A stretch of DNA of 64,000 nt from Paramecium tetraurelia (GCF_000165425.1 NW_001799630.1:660290-724289), one strand, 5' to 3'. Positions 40,501-53,751 are shown, counted from the first letter of the stretch. The notes: generated from the sequence alone by a model not told the origin. Numbers and translations: made by a program.

Positions 40501-41834
40501 TGTTTCTTTTTATACAAAATCAACTAGCATAATCTCTTCATTCTAATATCGATCAATCTAAATTGTATATGTATTTATATCTAAGATTAAAAGAATTTCT
40601 GGCTGACTTTCAACCTTAATTCATCAAATAAATACAATGTAAATGTCCACAATAGAAAAAATATGATAAAAATAAATTTGAGTTTGATTTGATTGCAACT
40701 TTGGCTTCCTTTTAGATGAACCAGAAGAGAATACTTTTACAATAAGAAGATATCTCTATTATGAAATGTGAAAATCTAAGTAGAACATCTGAGTTAGCAA
40801 GTATAATTGATATTTCAATTAAAAGAGACATTGTAGTGATCAATTTTTTTGAATTTAATGGCGAAAAAATCATACTAATCTCTAAATATTGCCATGCTTC
40901 CAAATAATGTCTAAATAAGTAAGTCAATTTAATCAATAAATGTTTATAATTCAAAGATGCCTTGATGTATTATCTGAACTTAATTTAAGAAAATATTGAT
41001 TGTTTGGATGAAACATCGAGTGCTCCTGGGTAATGGTGGTCAAGGAGAGATTATTATGAATAGTAATTGTTAAAAAGGTAATCCAGTATAGAGTATGCCT
41101 TATCAGAACACATTGACTTTATTTATAAATCTGATAGTCCTCTACTTATATTAAGTCCTTAATTGTAATTGCTCCCATGGGATCATATCAAAAATACAGT
41201 GTTCAATCGAGTGTTATCGTTAGGCCATATTTTAGATTTAACCAATTTACCTACTGACCCAAAATAAGATTTATTTTATGTCCTCAATCCAGGAAATGAT
41301 TTACAAAAATCAGAAAAGAAAATACTTCCCTTATTAAAATAATATAATCTAAAAGGAATAGTTAGAGAAAAACCAAATAAAGAATTGATAGTAGAATGCT
41401 TATAAAAAAAAGACTATTATTTTTATATTGGACATGGAGGAGGCGAATAATATATTAATGAAAAGTAAGTTTTTTAAACATAAATGTATTTAAGTGGAAG
41501 ACCCTATTTATTAGGTTGTAGTAGTGCATAAATGATTGATTTAGGAAAATTCAAGGGAACTAACCTATCATTTTAAGAAATCTATTTGGATCATGTTGAT
41601 TGGCATGGGTTGGCTGTCTCATATCTACTTAGAGGTTGCCCATCTCTATTCGGATCTCTTTGGCCTATTACTGATAAAGATGCAGATCAATATGCCTTAG
41701 ATTTCATTAATGAATATGGAAAAAACCAGGATCTCAAACCAGAATTAATAATTATGTAAACAAAGCCAAAATGTAATTTGAAAGTATTAAATGGAGCTGC
41801 CTTTGTGTTATATGGAATACATGAAATGAAATGA
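37597..41834 (+). CDS. ESP1: Separase (peptidase family C50)
   Basis: ATG 37597 to TGA 41832-41834, about 1,390 residues. Separase cuts the cohesin kleisin at anaphase. The N-terminal two thirds are helical repeats with little conservation. The C-terminal caspase-like domain is clear: LQLLPWD before it, then catalytic His in YYFYIGHGGGEQY, catalytic Cys in YLLGCSSAQM, and PSLFGSLWPITDKDADQYAL, the family signature. So the protease should be active. One junction near 38930-38960 does not resolve: the frame runs into TGA at 38950-38952 while the next base register is open; either an unusual intron or a base error is needed. Gene symbol is given by family. No securin candidate is seen next to it. 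Confidence 0.9.
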
Positions 41835-42289
41835 TATTATAACTAATTTTCAGATAATTTTGTATAAGTTGTTTTTTAATTTTGTTACACATTAAATAAT
41901 TGGTTTGTTTTTCTACTCTTTTAACTATTTGAATATCTGTGTTATATTTGAAATATCATTTTAATTTATGAATCTATTGATTTAGAATTAAGTGAATTTG
42001 GAATTTAATATAAAATAATTCAAAATTGGAAAAATATATATTTAACAAGGAAATTATGAGATTTTAATAAATTTAAAGGTCTACAACAAAGTAGGTGATA
42101 TGTGTCTATATATTTAGAGTCTAATTTTAAGGTAAAATAATCAATTCTAGGATATGTCATAATATCTAAAAACTAAAACTATTGAAAGCATAATTAAAGT
42201 ATAATTTAAAGGAAGTAGTTAGTCAGACATATTAATCATTTATATTTTGATTCTTTAAAATAACCTTACAAAGAAATTAATAAGCTATT
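41835..42289. other. Intergenic
   Basis: About 455 AT-rich bases between the separase stop and a possible small gene. No frame, RNA or repeat can be supported. Confidence 0.4.
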
Positions 42290-42505
42290 ATGGGGGAAAA
42301 ACTACAAAAACCTCAAGATTTTGAATTATTAAAAAATAATCAACTAATTATTCAATATTTTTAAATTTTATAATAATTATTAATTATGAAATAACTGGCT
42401 ACTTCAAAGAGTAATTCAGCAGTTTATAGGTTTTTATAAAGATTTATAGAAGATTTGTTAATAAAATAACAAGTACTCTGGAATATCTTGAAAATTAGAT
42501 ATTGA
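42290..42505 (+). CDS. Possible small protein
   Basis: 72 codons from ATG 42290 to TGA 42503-42505, with a mix of CAA, TAA and TAG Gln codons and helical Leu/Gln-rich sequence (QKPQDFELLKNNQLIIQYFQ). It starts with MG. It converges on the trichocyst gene with about 50 bases between. Such a short frame could be chance in this code, so it is tentative. Confidence 0.3.
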
Positions 42506-42554
42506 AAAATAATTTAGGTGTTGGTTTAGAATATTTGATTGATATGAATCATTA

Positions 42555-43746
42555 TCAGATTTCTTCTCCAGCTGATTATCTTAAAGCTAATTATTCTCTT
42601 AAGGTTCTTAATTCCTTGTTGACTAATCCGATGGTTTATGAAACTACATCTCTGTCAGAGGATCTTGCAGATCTGGCGTCTTAGTAATCTTAGACGGCTT
42701 CTTCACATTAGGTGAATCTATCGTTTCTGTCAGCACTGACGTTTTCAATTCTTTAGTTGGTGGTGTCGAGGGAAGCTTCAACTTAAGCAATGACATCATT
42801 CAAAGCAGCCAAATCTGATTGAGCGTTAGCAAGTGCAGTTCCGGCAACAGTGAGGGAGATGACGATGAAGTTTCTGGATTTCTTGTAGGCTTCAACTCTC
42901 TTGTCTTCAGCGAATCTCAATAAGGACAATGAGTCAGCGATCTTGGCCAACAATTCATCAGCTAAATCGATGATCTTTGAGACGGCTCCGGCATCAGCTA
43001 ATTATTCAACCTTTGAGGCGATGGTGGCGAAAGCTTTGAATAATTTGCTGTATCCCTTTCTGTGTTAGAATTTGGCAGCCTTCTTAGCAGATGTGGTGAA
43101 ATGCTTTTAGATCATGCTAGCAACTTCCTTGGTGAATTTGTGAGCTGGTTATTTTGTGGCTTTTCCTTTTTGGATGAAGGATTCGTGTTCGATGTTATCA
43201 GCGAAGAGTCTTCTGGCTTCAGCGATGATGGCTGTGGCTTCTTAGTGTTCCAAGACTTTCTCTTCGAAATCGGCTTTTTCTTCAGCTCTTTAAGCATCAA
43301 GCTCATCCAAATCCTTTTAGTATCCCTTGACTTCAGCTTATTTTTAGGCAACTAATCCTTATAAGATTCCTCTTTATGGATATAATTATCCTTCTAATCT
43401 AGCTTCTAATTCAATCTTCTTTCTGTTGGATTCAGCCAAATCCTTATCGAAAGCTTTGATGTCCTAGAAAGGTATAAGAAAAGTTTCTTACGACTGTGCA
43501 TGCATCTTAGTATTCGTGGTTTCTGGCATCGTCTTCCTTTTATTCAGCAACATATCTGTCTTCCAAATCGGTCAAGGTTTAGAGTAATCTGTCTAATGGA
43601 TCTCCTGTTTAGAGTTCGAGCCAGATGGTATCGAACAATGTTCTTCCGAATGGTGATTGATCAATCTTCTTGATTGTAGCAATGACATCAGCTTATGTTG
43701 ATGAGGCTAACACAATGAGTGCTAAGGCAAGGATTATTGTCTTCAT
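42555..43746 (-). CDS. Trichocyst matrix protein
   Basis: ATG 43746 to TGA 42555-42557, about 370 residues, with a 28-base intron near 43468-43495. Trichocyst matrix proteins are stored in a condensed crystal in the secretory granules of Paramecium and expand on discharge. A signal peptide (MKTIILALALIVLASSTQA) is followed by the family start IKKIDQSPFGRTLFDTIWLE, then Ala/Glu/Lys/Gln-rich alpha-helical coiled coil with heptads (EQKEDDARNHEYQDACTVV, ADFEEKVLEHQEATAIIAEA). Members are made as proproteins and cleaved into two helical bundles. Codon use is biased to GCT/GAA/AAG and less AT-rich than neighbours, as expected for a highly expressed gene. Confidence 0.93.
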
Positions 43747-44052
43747 TTGTAATAATATTGAAAATCAAAAAAAAGTTAGTCGTTTTTATTCCTCAATAAA
43801 TGACGTCTTATTTTATTTTAATAATGAGCTTTTGACTTATTTTAATAATACTATTTTTAATGTTTGATCATTAACTTAAACTCCAACTTCATCTAATTAG
43901 GATAATCTTAAATTTAATCAAATTAAATAATTACGAAAAGTAATTTTATGAATGGATTCATTAATTATTGCAAATTTGTTTATAACGCTAAAAGACAATA
44001 ACAAAATCTAATTAATATGAAAAATAGAATAATAAGAGATGGATTATAAAAA
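43747..44052. other. Trichocyst gene upstream region
   Basis: 306 bases between the start of the trichocyst gene and the stop of the gene before it on the same strand; very AT-rich. It should carry the promoter of a strongly transcribed gene, but no motif can be defined from one example. Confidence 0.35.
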
Positions 44053-45117
44053 TCAAAATAATTGAGATTCATTAGAATGCAAAACATTAAAAAAGTCATT
44101 GGGAAATCTGCTTTTAGGTACTATTGGTTTGTTTTGCTATATTTTACTAGTAATTTTTGAATATTGTATTCTGCTTTATTCATTAAATTTTTTTTTTAAT
44201 TCTCCAGTTGAAAGAAAAAGCAAATCTAAAATTTTCTCTTTTGTTTGTTAACTAATTTAATTTTATTGGCTTGTGTTTTTTTGGGTATTCTTAAAATTAT
44301 TTTAAATATCATCTTCTTTAAAAAACTAAGAAAACTCATCATCACATGGCATATCTATATGATGTTTCGTTGGGAATCTTTATGATTCATTAATATATTG
44401 ATGCCCAAACTGTCTTTTCAAACTTGTAGAGTTTCTGTTTTCACATATGCTGCCAATTCTATAAGGGTCATCAGGTTCAGTCTTCAAAATTGATTACTTA
44501 TCTTTTGAGTAACCTCTTTGCAATTGATATAGAATTTCTCTTGAATCATCAAAATCTCTCTTTGCCTTTTGCTTAATTGGAGAATGAACTATTTCGCTTG
44601 GTTCAGTGTTAGTTTTTTGAAAAGGTACATGATTTGATCTATTGCGAGCTTTTGCTGAATCATTTCTCAATCTTATATTGCTATGCTAACTGAAGCGAAT
44701 AGTTTTTTTTGGCTAGGTGACAAGTTCACTGATGTTAGGTTCATCAGACTTAAATCTTCTTGGCGTTGGCTACCTCATTTGGATATTCAGATTTTCAAAG
44801 CTTTTAAACTTTGACAATGATTAATCACATTATTATTGAATTTGAGGCGAAGGCAGGGATGGCAAATCTACTTTATTACTTTTCAAGATTCTCAATCTAT
44901 ATCATAGACATATTTTATACTAGTTATTAGTCCTTTTTAATTAAGGAGAAGTAATAGCTTGAGTGATTATGGGAGCTGGTCTTTTAATATTTGATAATCG
45001 ATTTTAACTTTTTGATTTTGATTCCTCACTTTATTATTGACTAAAGCTTTGTTTACTCGATTGATTTCTATAGGATAAGTGATTCACAGGTTTAATGAAG
45101 TATGGCTATTACCTCAT
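44053..45117 (-). CDS. Hypothetical Ser/Lys/Arg-rich disordered protein
   Basis: ATG 45117 to TGA 44053-44055, about 345 residues, with a 24-base GTA...TAG intron near 44920. It is rich in Ser, Lys, Arg, Asn and Gln with few hydrophobic runs (for example RNQSSKQSFSQQQSEESKSK), so probably disordered. Several SPxK/R and TPRR-like sites (TSPQLKR, RQPTPRRF, HSPIKQK) could be kinase targets. No domain recognised. Upstream, 45118-45425 is plain AT-rich spacer up to the stop of the exportin-like gene. Confidence 0.68.
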
Positions 45118-45425
45118 ATGATTAATATAATTTTATGATTGTTAACAATATAAATGTATATTTAAAATAGGTTTCAAAATAATCAATTCGAATTCTTAAA
45201 ATTACAAATCAGAATGAATGCTTTGTTAAACCTTAGGGATCATTGAATGTACTCTTGTTCTTGTTGAATAAAAAAAAAAATCTATGAGTTATTGGATCAC
45301 GATTCAATATTGTATGATTTTACTTATTAATTTATATATAATATTTTAAGACTTTTACGAATAAAGTAGGTCCTCTATTATAAGATAGATAAACAATTAT
45401 AATTATAATTGATAAATACAATAAT

Positions 45426-48400
45426 TCAGAATTCTTCTTAAGAACAAACCTATTCTAAAGCTTATTTTATTTATTTAGTAAACAACTCCTTAGTAGTGCT
45501 ATTCAAATAGTTATTTAAAACTATCATAGAAATTATGATACATACCTTGGTATCCTGTAGTAATCAACTCTAAAGTTTATTATGGCAATATAAGAATATT
45601 TTTGTATTCTTAAAACAATTAAACAAGTAATTGTTGAAACTAAGTTAAATCAATACACATACTTCAGTTGGATTAAATAACGAAATTGCAAACAAAATCT
45701 CACTATTAGGGGTTGAAAATTTTAAAACTTTAGGAAACGCAACAATTATTGTAAAGGCCAATGAAAAAATTGAAGTTAATAGTTGTTTGCCAGTAGAGTA
45801 TATCTCTAAAGTTTTCGTCTAAATCATATCAGTATCCACTTATTCCCCAATGACTCCTTCTTGTATTAAGAATTACATCACATTGCATAGAATACTAGCA
45901 ATTTAAGATATTTGAAGTGCTTCCTCATTTATTTGGTCTTCACCTTTAAGTTATTTGAAATTTAAAATCTCTTTTAAAGTACCTTCTGATATCATTAATA
46001 AATCTAAATAAACATCTGATCCACATCTATAAGCTAATGTCTCACTATGCTCTGAACATATCCCTTCCAAGCATTCAAACAAATACTTTTTATATTTTAT
46101 TAAATTAAGAAATAAAGGTTTATAGACTGTTATTAACTGCAATTATTTTTTGAACAAATTTAAGTATGAAGAATCTTAATAGATGACAAAAAATCCTTAA
46201 TTAATTTGTTTAGAACTTGAAATCTAGCCCATCACTTTTAACAATTTAGCTGCCATCTTCAATATTTGATCCTTAACTTGCTAGCCTTATTACAAACTAG
46301 TTTGAGCTTGTAATATCAAATAATCAATGGAGGTGATAAAGAAAGCTGTAGCTTTGCCATAGATTTAATAAAGCAGAATTTGAATGTTTTCATTTGACAA
46401 TCGTGTATTTCTAGTTATATTGGATTTTATTACTTATTTTTAAAGATTGCACACAAAAGAGCTGTCAATCCTAAAGAGGAATCATAGTCTTATACAAATA
46501 TTTGAGTGTTATCAGTAGACAATAGAGATGATAAATCTGGAAATCTAACTATATAATTGATATTACACAATCCTTAAGAATACTCTATATATATTATCCA
46601 CTTCTAATTCATCAACTACTCCGATCATATCCCACAAATATTTGAGCATATTTATTTTATTTGTTTCATTAGCAATAGATTTTTTTATTTATTAGTAAAT
46701 ATCTACCAAAGCAGGTACATAATCATCCAATTAGTCGTCAACCCAAACCAGAGAGACCAATTTATATACTTGTTTTCTTTTCTTTATATATAGAACTTCA
46801 TTAAAGCATGTTAAATCCATCTATAAGAAGAATTGTTTCAACATACTACTGATAGAACTCTATCGAAAGAATCTTCTATCTAATTATCTTTTTAATCTAA
46901 AAATTTAATCAATGAATACTTTTCATATGTATATTATAAAATAATAAAGCTATATTCCACTAAATCTGGATCATGAAATGTAAATATTTAGAAGCTTAAA
47001 TTATATCAAACATTACCATTTTTCTAAGCAACTTTCAATAACTATCAAATAATTACATGATATTTTATTATCTTTTCCTAGAGTCATTGATCTATTATTA
47101 TAAATAATTTATTACAATTATGATTGAGATATCACTATCTTTTATGTTTCCTCATAGTACAAATTCTCTATAGTTTATGATATGTAGGTTTAAATAAAGA
47201 TTAATATACTAGTGTGATATAACTTGCAAACATAATTCTATGATTTAACTTTATTGATTTTTTACATCGGCAGGGATATGAATTTTGTTTGTAAATGCAA
47301 TCAAGTCGAGGATAGCTTACAACAATATACGAGTTTAAGGATGACCCTCCTACTTGCCTTATTAAAATTGAGAATCAACTCCACTTAGTATTTCAACCTA
47401 GGCTGGACTTAACACAAGAGCAGATATTAGACACAATAAGGCACTAAATTTTTCTTAAATTCGTATAAATTTTTACATAGTGTTATTAATTGTTCTTGTG
47501 GTTACAATGTTGAAACTTGCTAAATTCACTAATAATTAATACAATTATGGGTAGATTTTTTAATAAGTCTGAAATCACATTTACACATTCAACAGTATTC
47601 TATTGATAGACCTAAATGCATAAGTGGAAGCTTTTGTCCAAAAATTTTTTTATTTTTTTAATAGGATAATTGGGCGGTATTTCAGAAAAAGGATTTCCAT
47701 TATAAAATGCATGAATTAATAACTTAAAACTCAAATTTACAGAGTTTTACAATAATTTAAACTGTTGTAAATATTGAGAACTGTAAATGTTAATTTAAAA
47801 TAAAAATTGATGCCAAACTTCCTATAGTTTGATGAAAACACTGTTTGTAGATAGTTTTATTCCTTGATTATTGAGAATGATATGATTCATTTTATTTAGC
47901 TAATTAACACATTGATCAAACAAATCCTAAAATTTTCTTAATTTTTTTAAAGTAAAATTTGACTAATGAATAGCTTATAGACACTTACAACTAATCTTAT
48001 AGCATAAGAGCAAACCTCATTTGAAAAATCGGTGTTATTTATGTATAATTCGTAATTATTTAAAAGATATAGTAAGCCCTCCCAAAGTGTTTTTCTAACA
48101 ATCTTTTTAAAATTGTGTTTTGAAAAAAATAAGGTTAATCTTGCAGAAGCTATCCTTTAAACAATATTTAGGATTCTAATTGAAATGCCTTAATCAAATG
48201 GATAGAATTCAATAATCGCTCTGAAATACTCCTAATTAAGTTTTTCATCATTCAGTATATTAAAGTATGAATCAGGGAACTAAATTTGGCATGATAAATA
48301 TTTACATTAATAATCAAGTTTTCTTTAGAATCATGATCAACGTCGATTTCATAAAAACTCAGATTAAAATTAAATGTCAAGAATGAATTAAGCAACAATA

Positions 48401-49205
48401 ATAATGAATCAGCATAGGACTTATCTAACTGATATATTTATAAAAACGTTCCCATTTTCAATTAAATTTAAACAAGTTTATGAGTCGATTCTAATAATCT
48501 TGATAAAGACTATCTAAAAATATTTAATATATATTGATATCTACCTTTGAAACCCCATCATAACTTTTCTAAATTCTAGATATCCAGATGCATAATAATA
48601 TTGGCGAACACAGCTTAGTAGATTTTCAAATAATTTGCATCCTAAAGATAAAATTTGAACATTTTGAGTATAAAAGAATGTGTTAATAAGTCTTTCTACC
48701 AATTACTCTGGTGCAATTATTTCAGACCAATATTTTCTCAACATAAAGGCTAGAGCAAACAATACTGTGTTTTAAACATAATTTTGATGCTACAATCCTT
48801 TTGAAAAATAATTTATCACTATTTCCAAGTGGTTTGTCACAATTGTAGTAAAATGTTATCTTTCATTACTAATATATTGAGCATTTTATTAACCTTTCAT
48901 ATTCTTCATAACTTTATGTTTTTCTTTATTGATTCGGAAGTACATTTACAAATTTACAACCTGCACCAATTGCTTTTTGAAGTAATGTGTAAATCACAAA
49001 AGTTGTCTCTTATTTACAATCCACCTCAATAATATTTTTCAACAATTGTATATTATTCCAATCCAATATGAATTTTCTTAAATGTTCTAAGACTTGTTGG
49101 TTTTTCTAGATTTTATCAAATAATCGATACCGCAAAATCCCCAGCAGAATATGATTGTAAACAATAATTATGAATTGTTTATTAGAGTGCAGATGTAGTA
49201 TTCAT
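45426..49205 (-). CDS. Importin-beta/exportin-like protein (XPO4/XPO7 type)
   Basis: Likely ATG 49205 (an in-frame ATG near 49280 is possible) to TGA 45426-45428; about 1,180 residues with several short introns. The N-terminus matches the start of an exportin: HNYCLQSYSAGDFAKNQQVL, FILDWNNIQLLKNIIEVD, VIYTLLQKAI, the Xpo1/importin-beta pattern of a small helix pair followed by a repeat in which cargo carriers bind Ran. The remainder is HEAT-like helical sequence to the C-terminal NSTTKELFTKQIKQALEQV. Size and N-terminus suit exportin 4/7. It would carry proteins through nuclear pores. The exact subtype is not resolved. Confidence 0.6.
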
Positions 49206-50085
49206 ATAATTAAATAATTAATATAACACAATATAGTGAATAATAGAATATCTAAAAATTTAAGGCAAATCAAAACAATCCATTATTTGATAATGTTAAT
49301 GTTAATTCTTTAAATTCGAAATTAGATTATATGATCTTACAAATTGGCGGCGTTTTGTAAAATCTAAAATAATATAAATTTAATTTTTAAAAACAAATTA
49401 ATAAACATTGTAATGCAAACAAATTAATACTATTTGACTTATAGAATAAAATAATTATTACTAAAGCATTCTATGGATAATCATTAATCTTATAAATAAA
49501 AAGAATAGAATTTTAAAGATACAAGCCTAAAATTTACTATGTGAATAAATAACTTTGAAATAAAGTGCAATTATAATCAAGAATCTTAGATTCTTTAGAA
49601 TAATACAATATATATACTCCAAGTATTTTCTATTTAAGTGGTAACCTGAGATTTAATGGAGGCTAGTTGAACAAATTAAAATCATAAAGTTTGAGATAGG
49701 TTATCAATATTTAATAAAGAGAGACTATTTTTAAATTAATAAATGTATTAATTGATTTTTTTCAATAATTATCTTAATTTGAAATGTTGAGCTTGAAATT
49801 GAATCCTTGATTCATTCCATAAAAAGATATTTCATAGCTGATAGCATCTATCAATTTGAGAATGTATCTTTAAAGAGATTTGATGAGAATTCTTAAATTG
49901 AATTAAATTTAATTGCATAAAAAATTACGGATTTAAGAAAATGATATTTATAGTTTAGCTAACATCATACGACAAAATGATAACCAAAAAGTAAAACATA
50001 GAAATAAATAAAATCAATTTAGTTTAAAACCAATATAAATTAAACCAAAGAAAATTGAAAAAAACTCTATATTTTGAAAATCTAA
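49206..50085. other. Intergenic with coding-like fragments
   Basis: 880 bases upstream of the exportin-like gene. On the plus strand two open pieces look like protein: one from ATG about 49470 (MDNHQSYKQKEQNFKDTSLK, and after a possible AAG-ending intron FKWQPEIQWRLVEQ) and one about 49775-49930 (ELEIESLIHSIKRYFIADSI). Two TGAs lie between them and no normal intron joins them. Either a broken gene or chance. Confidence 0.3.
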
Positions 50086-50703
50086 ATGAATGAGCTATTG
50101 GGATAGAAAAGAATTTTTAAAACTATCAAATTACATTTGAGTATTTCTTATTGGAGTAGAATAATTCTAGAAATTGTTCAATAGATAATAATAGCAATAA
50201 ATCATTTTAAACAGAATAATCATCAATATAATCAGGTTGCCTAGAGTAATTCTGGTGTTTATTTTAAGAAATTTATTATGCCAAAAAGTAATAATACAAA
50301 TACTATCTCTAATAACTCTAATTATAAAGTAATTACAAATATAAATTTTGGTTATTGTAAAAATAGAGAAAATTTTATTCCTAAGTTTTTCATTCCATAT
50401 AATTCGGATTGGTTTCGTGAGAGAATAATGAAATTTAAGGTCTAATAACTTATTAAAGCAGAAAAAAAATACTCGATATATTTCTATGAGAGGGAAACAG
50501 CAGATAGACTTAAACTTGAATGTGATTTCTATTTTATAAACTGTACATCTCCTTTCACTCATAATAATATCTAATATCAATCTCCCAATTATTTTTTAAT
50601 AATCTCTACTTAGGTAGACTAACTTAAATCCTAACTTAATTAAGATCAGTCTAAATCTTCTATAATTAATTCAAATCTTACATAAAATATTACTTCTGCT
50701 TGA
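50086..50703 (+). CDS. Possible Asn-rich hypothetical protein
   Basis: 206 codons open from ATG 50086 to TGA 50701-50703 without needing an intron. The middle is Asn/Lys/Tyr rich (MPKSNNTNTISNNSNYKVIT) and then reads like a folded segment (FIPKFFIPYNSDWFRERIMK, YSIYFYERETADRLKLECDF). A frame of this length by chance is uncommon but not impossible with only one stop codon. The antisense strand also has a long frame free of all standard stops, which looks like a shadow. Confidence 0.45.
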
Positions 50704-51260
50704 AAAATATATACTATTAATACATATTCTATTTCATTTTCTATACCACCTTATAGTATAAAGTGTAACCCTTTTTATTAAATGCAAAATCATTCAGTTC
50801 TCTAATTTATATTATGCGAATTTATCTCATTATTAGATTTCCTGTAAATATTATAACTTTCAACATATTCATCGAAGTAAGGTTGTTATTTTTGTATAGC
50901 CCATTCCATTATTATCTTTCCAAAAGTTTCCTGGTGAATCTGAATATTTCTATTTTTTTTTTGAGTAGTTTTTATTACATTTACTCAAGCTTCTAATAGT
51001 GCTACGTTTTGTTCACTAGAGACTTAATCTCTGAGCAATAGTATTTCAGGTCCAATATTTAGTGACATTCCACGTTTACATTTTCTAAATATGAGAATTG
51101 AACGAGTTGTTAAATATCGAGAAATATTTCATTTTGAACATTGCCATTAACTAATTAAGTGATGTTAGAATTTAATGAAACTAATCGGAATAATCATAAC
51201 ATCATAAAGGATTAAGGACGATATTCGTATTATATTATGATTATATAAATTAAACTAAAA
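50704..51260. other. Intergenic
   Basis: 557 AT-rich bases upstream of the membrane protein gene. A short Ile/Phe/Leu-rich frame near 50814 lacks Gln codons and looks noncoding. Nothing else supported. Confidence 0.4.
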
Positions 51261-53058
51261 ATGTTTTATTTGAGTTTACTCTTTCTGATGAGCTTATGTT
51301 CTGAAGATTTAAAGATTTTAGAAACTAAGGAATCTTCAGAAACCTTTACAATTCACTAAGGAGAACCAAATATCATTTACTGGATGCCAGAAGCTGATAA
51401 TGCCATATTAATGCCATTGTAAGACAAGAGCTTTTGTTAAGTGAAACAATAAACAGTTTAAACTGAAACTTAGCAATTTACAATTATATAATCAGATGAT
51501 TTTAAAGAGTAACAATATGAGAATACAATTTGTTTAGTTATGAATTTGAGATTGATACTCCATTAAATTTTCGAGAATTTATTGGGATGGTCCACATTAA
51601 TGATGGAATGTTGGCAATAACTTCAGATGCAATAGCATATTTAATAAAATTCAACTATGATAATGTTATATCAAGTTAAGGATTTACAAGTTATGGAAAT
51701 TCTAAGGATTTTGCAGGTGTAATTTGGAAGGCCAATCTTCAACCAGTACTAACATCGATAGAGTCAAGAGATGAGTTACCACAATTGGTCTATTCAAAAA
51801 AAAATAATTTAGCCTTTGTATTATATTCGGATAGTGCATAATTCTTTAGTGTGTCAGAAATGGAGAAAAATGAGAAAACTATGCATGTTAATTAGATTTC
51901 TAATTGGATTCAAAGAGAGGAGAGAGGACTGACCAAAGAAATAGATGGTTATGTATTTTCGGCTGTTGGCAAAGCAGGAATGGATATCTATGAAATAAAG
52001 GAGAGCGACGTAACTTTTAGGTATACAGTAACATAAAAAGATTTGAAATTGTAGAGGGCTCAGTTAGAATTAAAGGATTTTGCAGTTTTCAAAGTAAAAG
52101 ATGGATAATATTAACTATATTTGCTTGACGCTAAAAAAGGTTTAATTTTAGCTTATATGTATATCAATTCATCGGAATTTAAATTTGAACTAGTAATGAG
52201 TTTAGAAGAGTAAAGAGGTGGAATAGCTGTGGATACAAAGAATGGTCAGAATATATTTGCAGCTTTTGAATAGAATGGAATCTACTTTTATATTGAATAC
52301 CTTGTAAATTTTAGTTAGAAAATATTTTCAATTATTACAAAATAAGTGAGCAATTATAGAATAGTTGATGTTGATGCTACAGATGAATTTGCTATTATAA
52401 GCGGTGTTAATCATCATTAGATTGTGTTTAATAATGGTTATGACTTTTTAGCCCCAAATAAAGAAAAGATATTATTTACCTAAATAGGGATGAGAGATTT
52501 TCAATTTTTTTAGTACACTTACGAAGAAGATCAATTAAAGGAGGCTGTTAGAGATGAATATTAATATGATGACTTCTTTTTTGGAGTAACTGCAACTAAT
52601 GCTTTTTTGACCAAATTTAGATTTGTTCCTGCAAGAGTAGTTTGTTTTGCAGATCAAAGTAATTATAATATTAACATTAGATGTGGAGGAATGGTCGAAA
52701 TAATATTATACTTTATAATTCAATAAATCACAAGTCGTAAATAATAGTATTTCCGCAAATTAATTGATTCGAACAACAAAAAATTTCGCAGTGTAAGTCG
52801 TAACAACTTATTTATTTGCTTAATAATGGAAACTAATTAGAATCTTGCTCATAACATTAGGGGGAATCATATTAATTTCTGGTATTAATTAAATTTATGT
52901 TTATAGTTGGAATAGTTTTATTCTAATTTAGAAAGTATAGAATTCAAGAGGCATAATTAGATACTGAACTTAGTTAACACCAATAAAAATCTGTTGATGA
53001 AAGTGGAACAAAACTTAATGACTCCTCAGTCATTATCAAGGTTCAAAAAGTGGAGTGA
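51261..53058 (+). CDS. Type I membrane protein
   Basis: ATG 51261 to TGA 53056-53058, about 570 residues. Introns of 29 bases (after DDFK, near 51506), 22 bases (after ADQ, near 52660) and 25 bases near the membrane segment are each needed. Layout: signal peptide (MFYLSLLFLMSLCSEDLK), a long lumenal part with beta-rich, possibly propeller-like repeats (GMLAITSDAIAYLIKF, GIAVDTKNGQNIFAAF, DEFAIISGVNHHQIVF), one membrane helix (LIRILLITLGGIILIS VGIVLF) and a short charged cytosolic tail. I do not recognise the family. It likely sits in the secretory pathway or at the surface. Confidence 0.72.
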
Positions 53059-53060
53059 GA

Positions 53061-53336
53061 TCAATCATTTGATATTTATTTTAATAATTGAATTAGTATA
53101 ATTATTTGTTTACATAATTTATTTTCTCTATTTATCAATAATAAAGTAAAGTTATGTTTTTGTTTATTTAAGCGAATCTATTGCAAGTGTTCTTTGAGGT
53201 TTTGTCTATTCTTAACCAATTCACTTTCAAAGTCTGCTAAGAAAAGAGACAAAAATTCAGATAGTTTAAATATAATATACCTTTTGATCTTGAATTGATC
53301 AACAATCAATAAATCACAAAGAGTTATTGTTGGCAT
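53061..53336 (-). CDS. Possible small protein
   Basis: 92 codons from ATG 53336 to TGA 53061-53063. The N-terminus TITLCDLLIVDQFKIKR and the segment DFESELVKNRQNLKEHLQQI look like protein; the tail is Ile/Leu/Lys rich. A longer-than-usual intron (44 bases) could be present. Its stop would lie 2 bases from the stop of the convergent membrane-protein gene, which is tight even for this genome, so I hold it as tentative. Confidence 0.4.
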
Positions 53337-53751
53337 TTAGATTAATTAGCATATTTCAAAAATTCATTATTTAAAAAGAGAGCAGTTAAGTAATCAATAA
53401 GTATTCAATTATAAACAATTAATAGAATTATTTATATTGTTTTTTGAATTTTTATGATATTTTTACTTGATTTTCGTTGGTAACACTATTTTAATTGTTC
53501 AATTATATTAACTAAGACCTCCTCCCTTATATTAATAAAGAATAGGTTTAGAAAATTAGTTTATAAATTAGCGCATACTTTTGAAGAAATAAAAGCAAAG
53601 AATTTATACAAGTTATTATAAGCAACACAACAAATAAAAGTGGCAAATTGCCAAAGCAGATAACAGTGATATTACTTTTAATTTTTAATGACATTTTGGA
53701 AGGAAATAAATTTGAATAAAAATTATTATCAATTTTAAATATATAAAAGGA
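53337..53751. other. Intergenic
   Basis: 415 AT-rich bases upstream of the CBS-domain gene; no supported frame. Would carry its promoter and, if real, that of the small divergent ORF. Confidence 0.35.

Noticed and set aside
43062-43355. Plus-strand ORF inside the trichocyst gene
   Set aside because: Complement of the coiled-coil coding sequence; the minus strand has signal peptide, heptads and family motifs.
50167-50580. 137-codon minus-strand ORF free of all three standard stops
   Set aside because: Very rich in Ile, Phe and Cys; it is the complement of an Asn/Lys-rich plus-strand frame.
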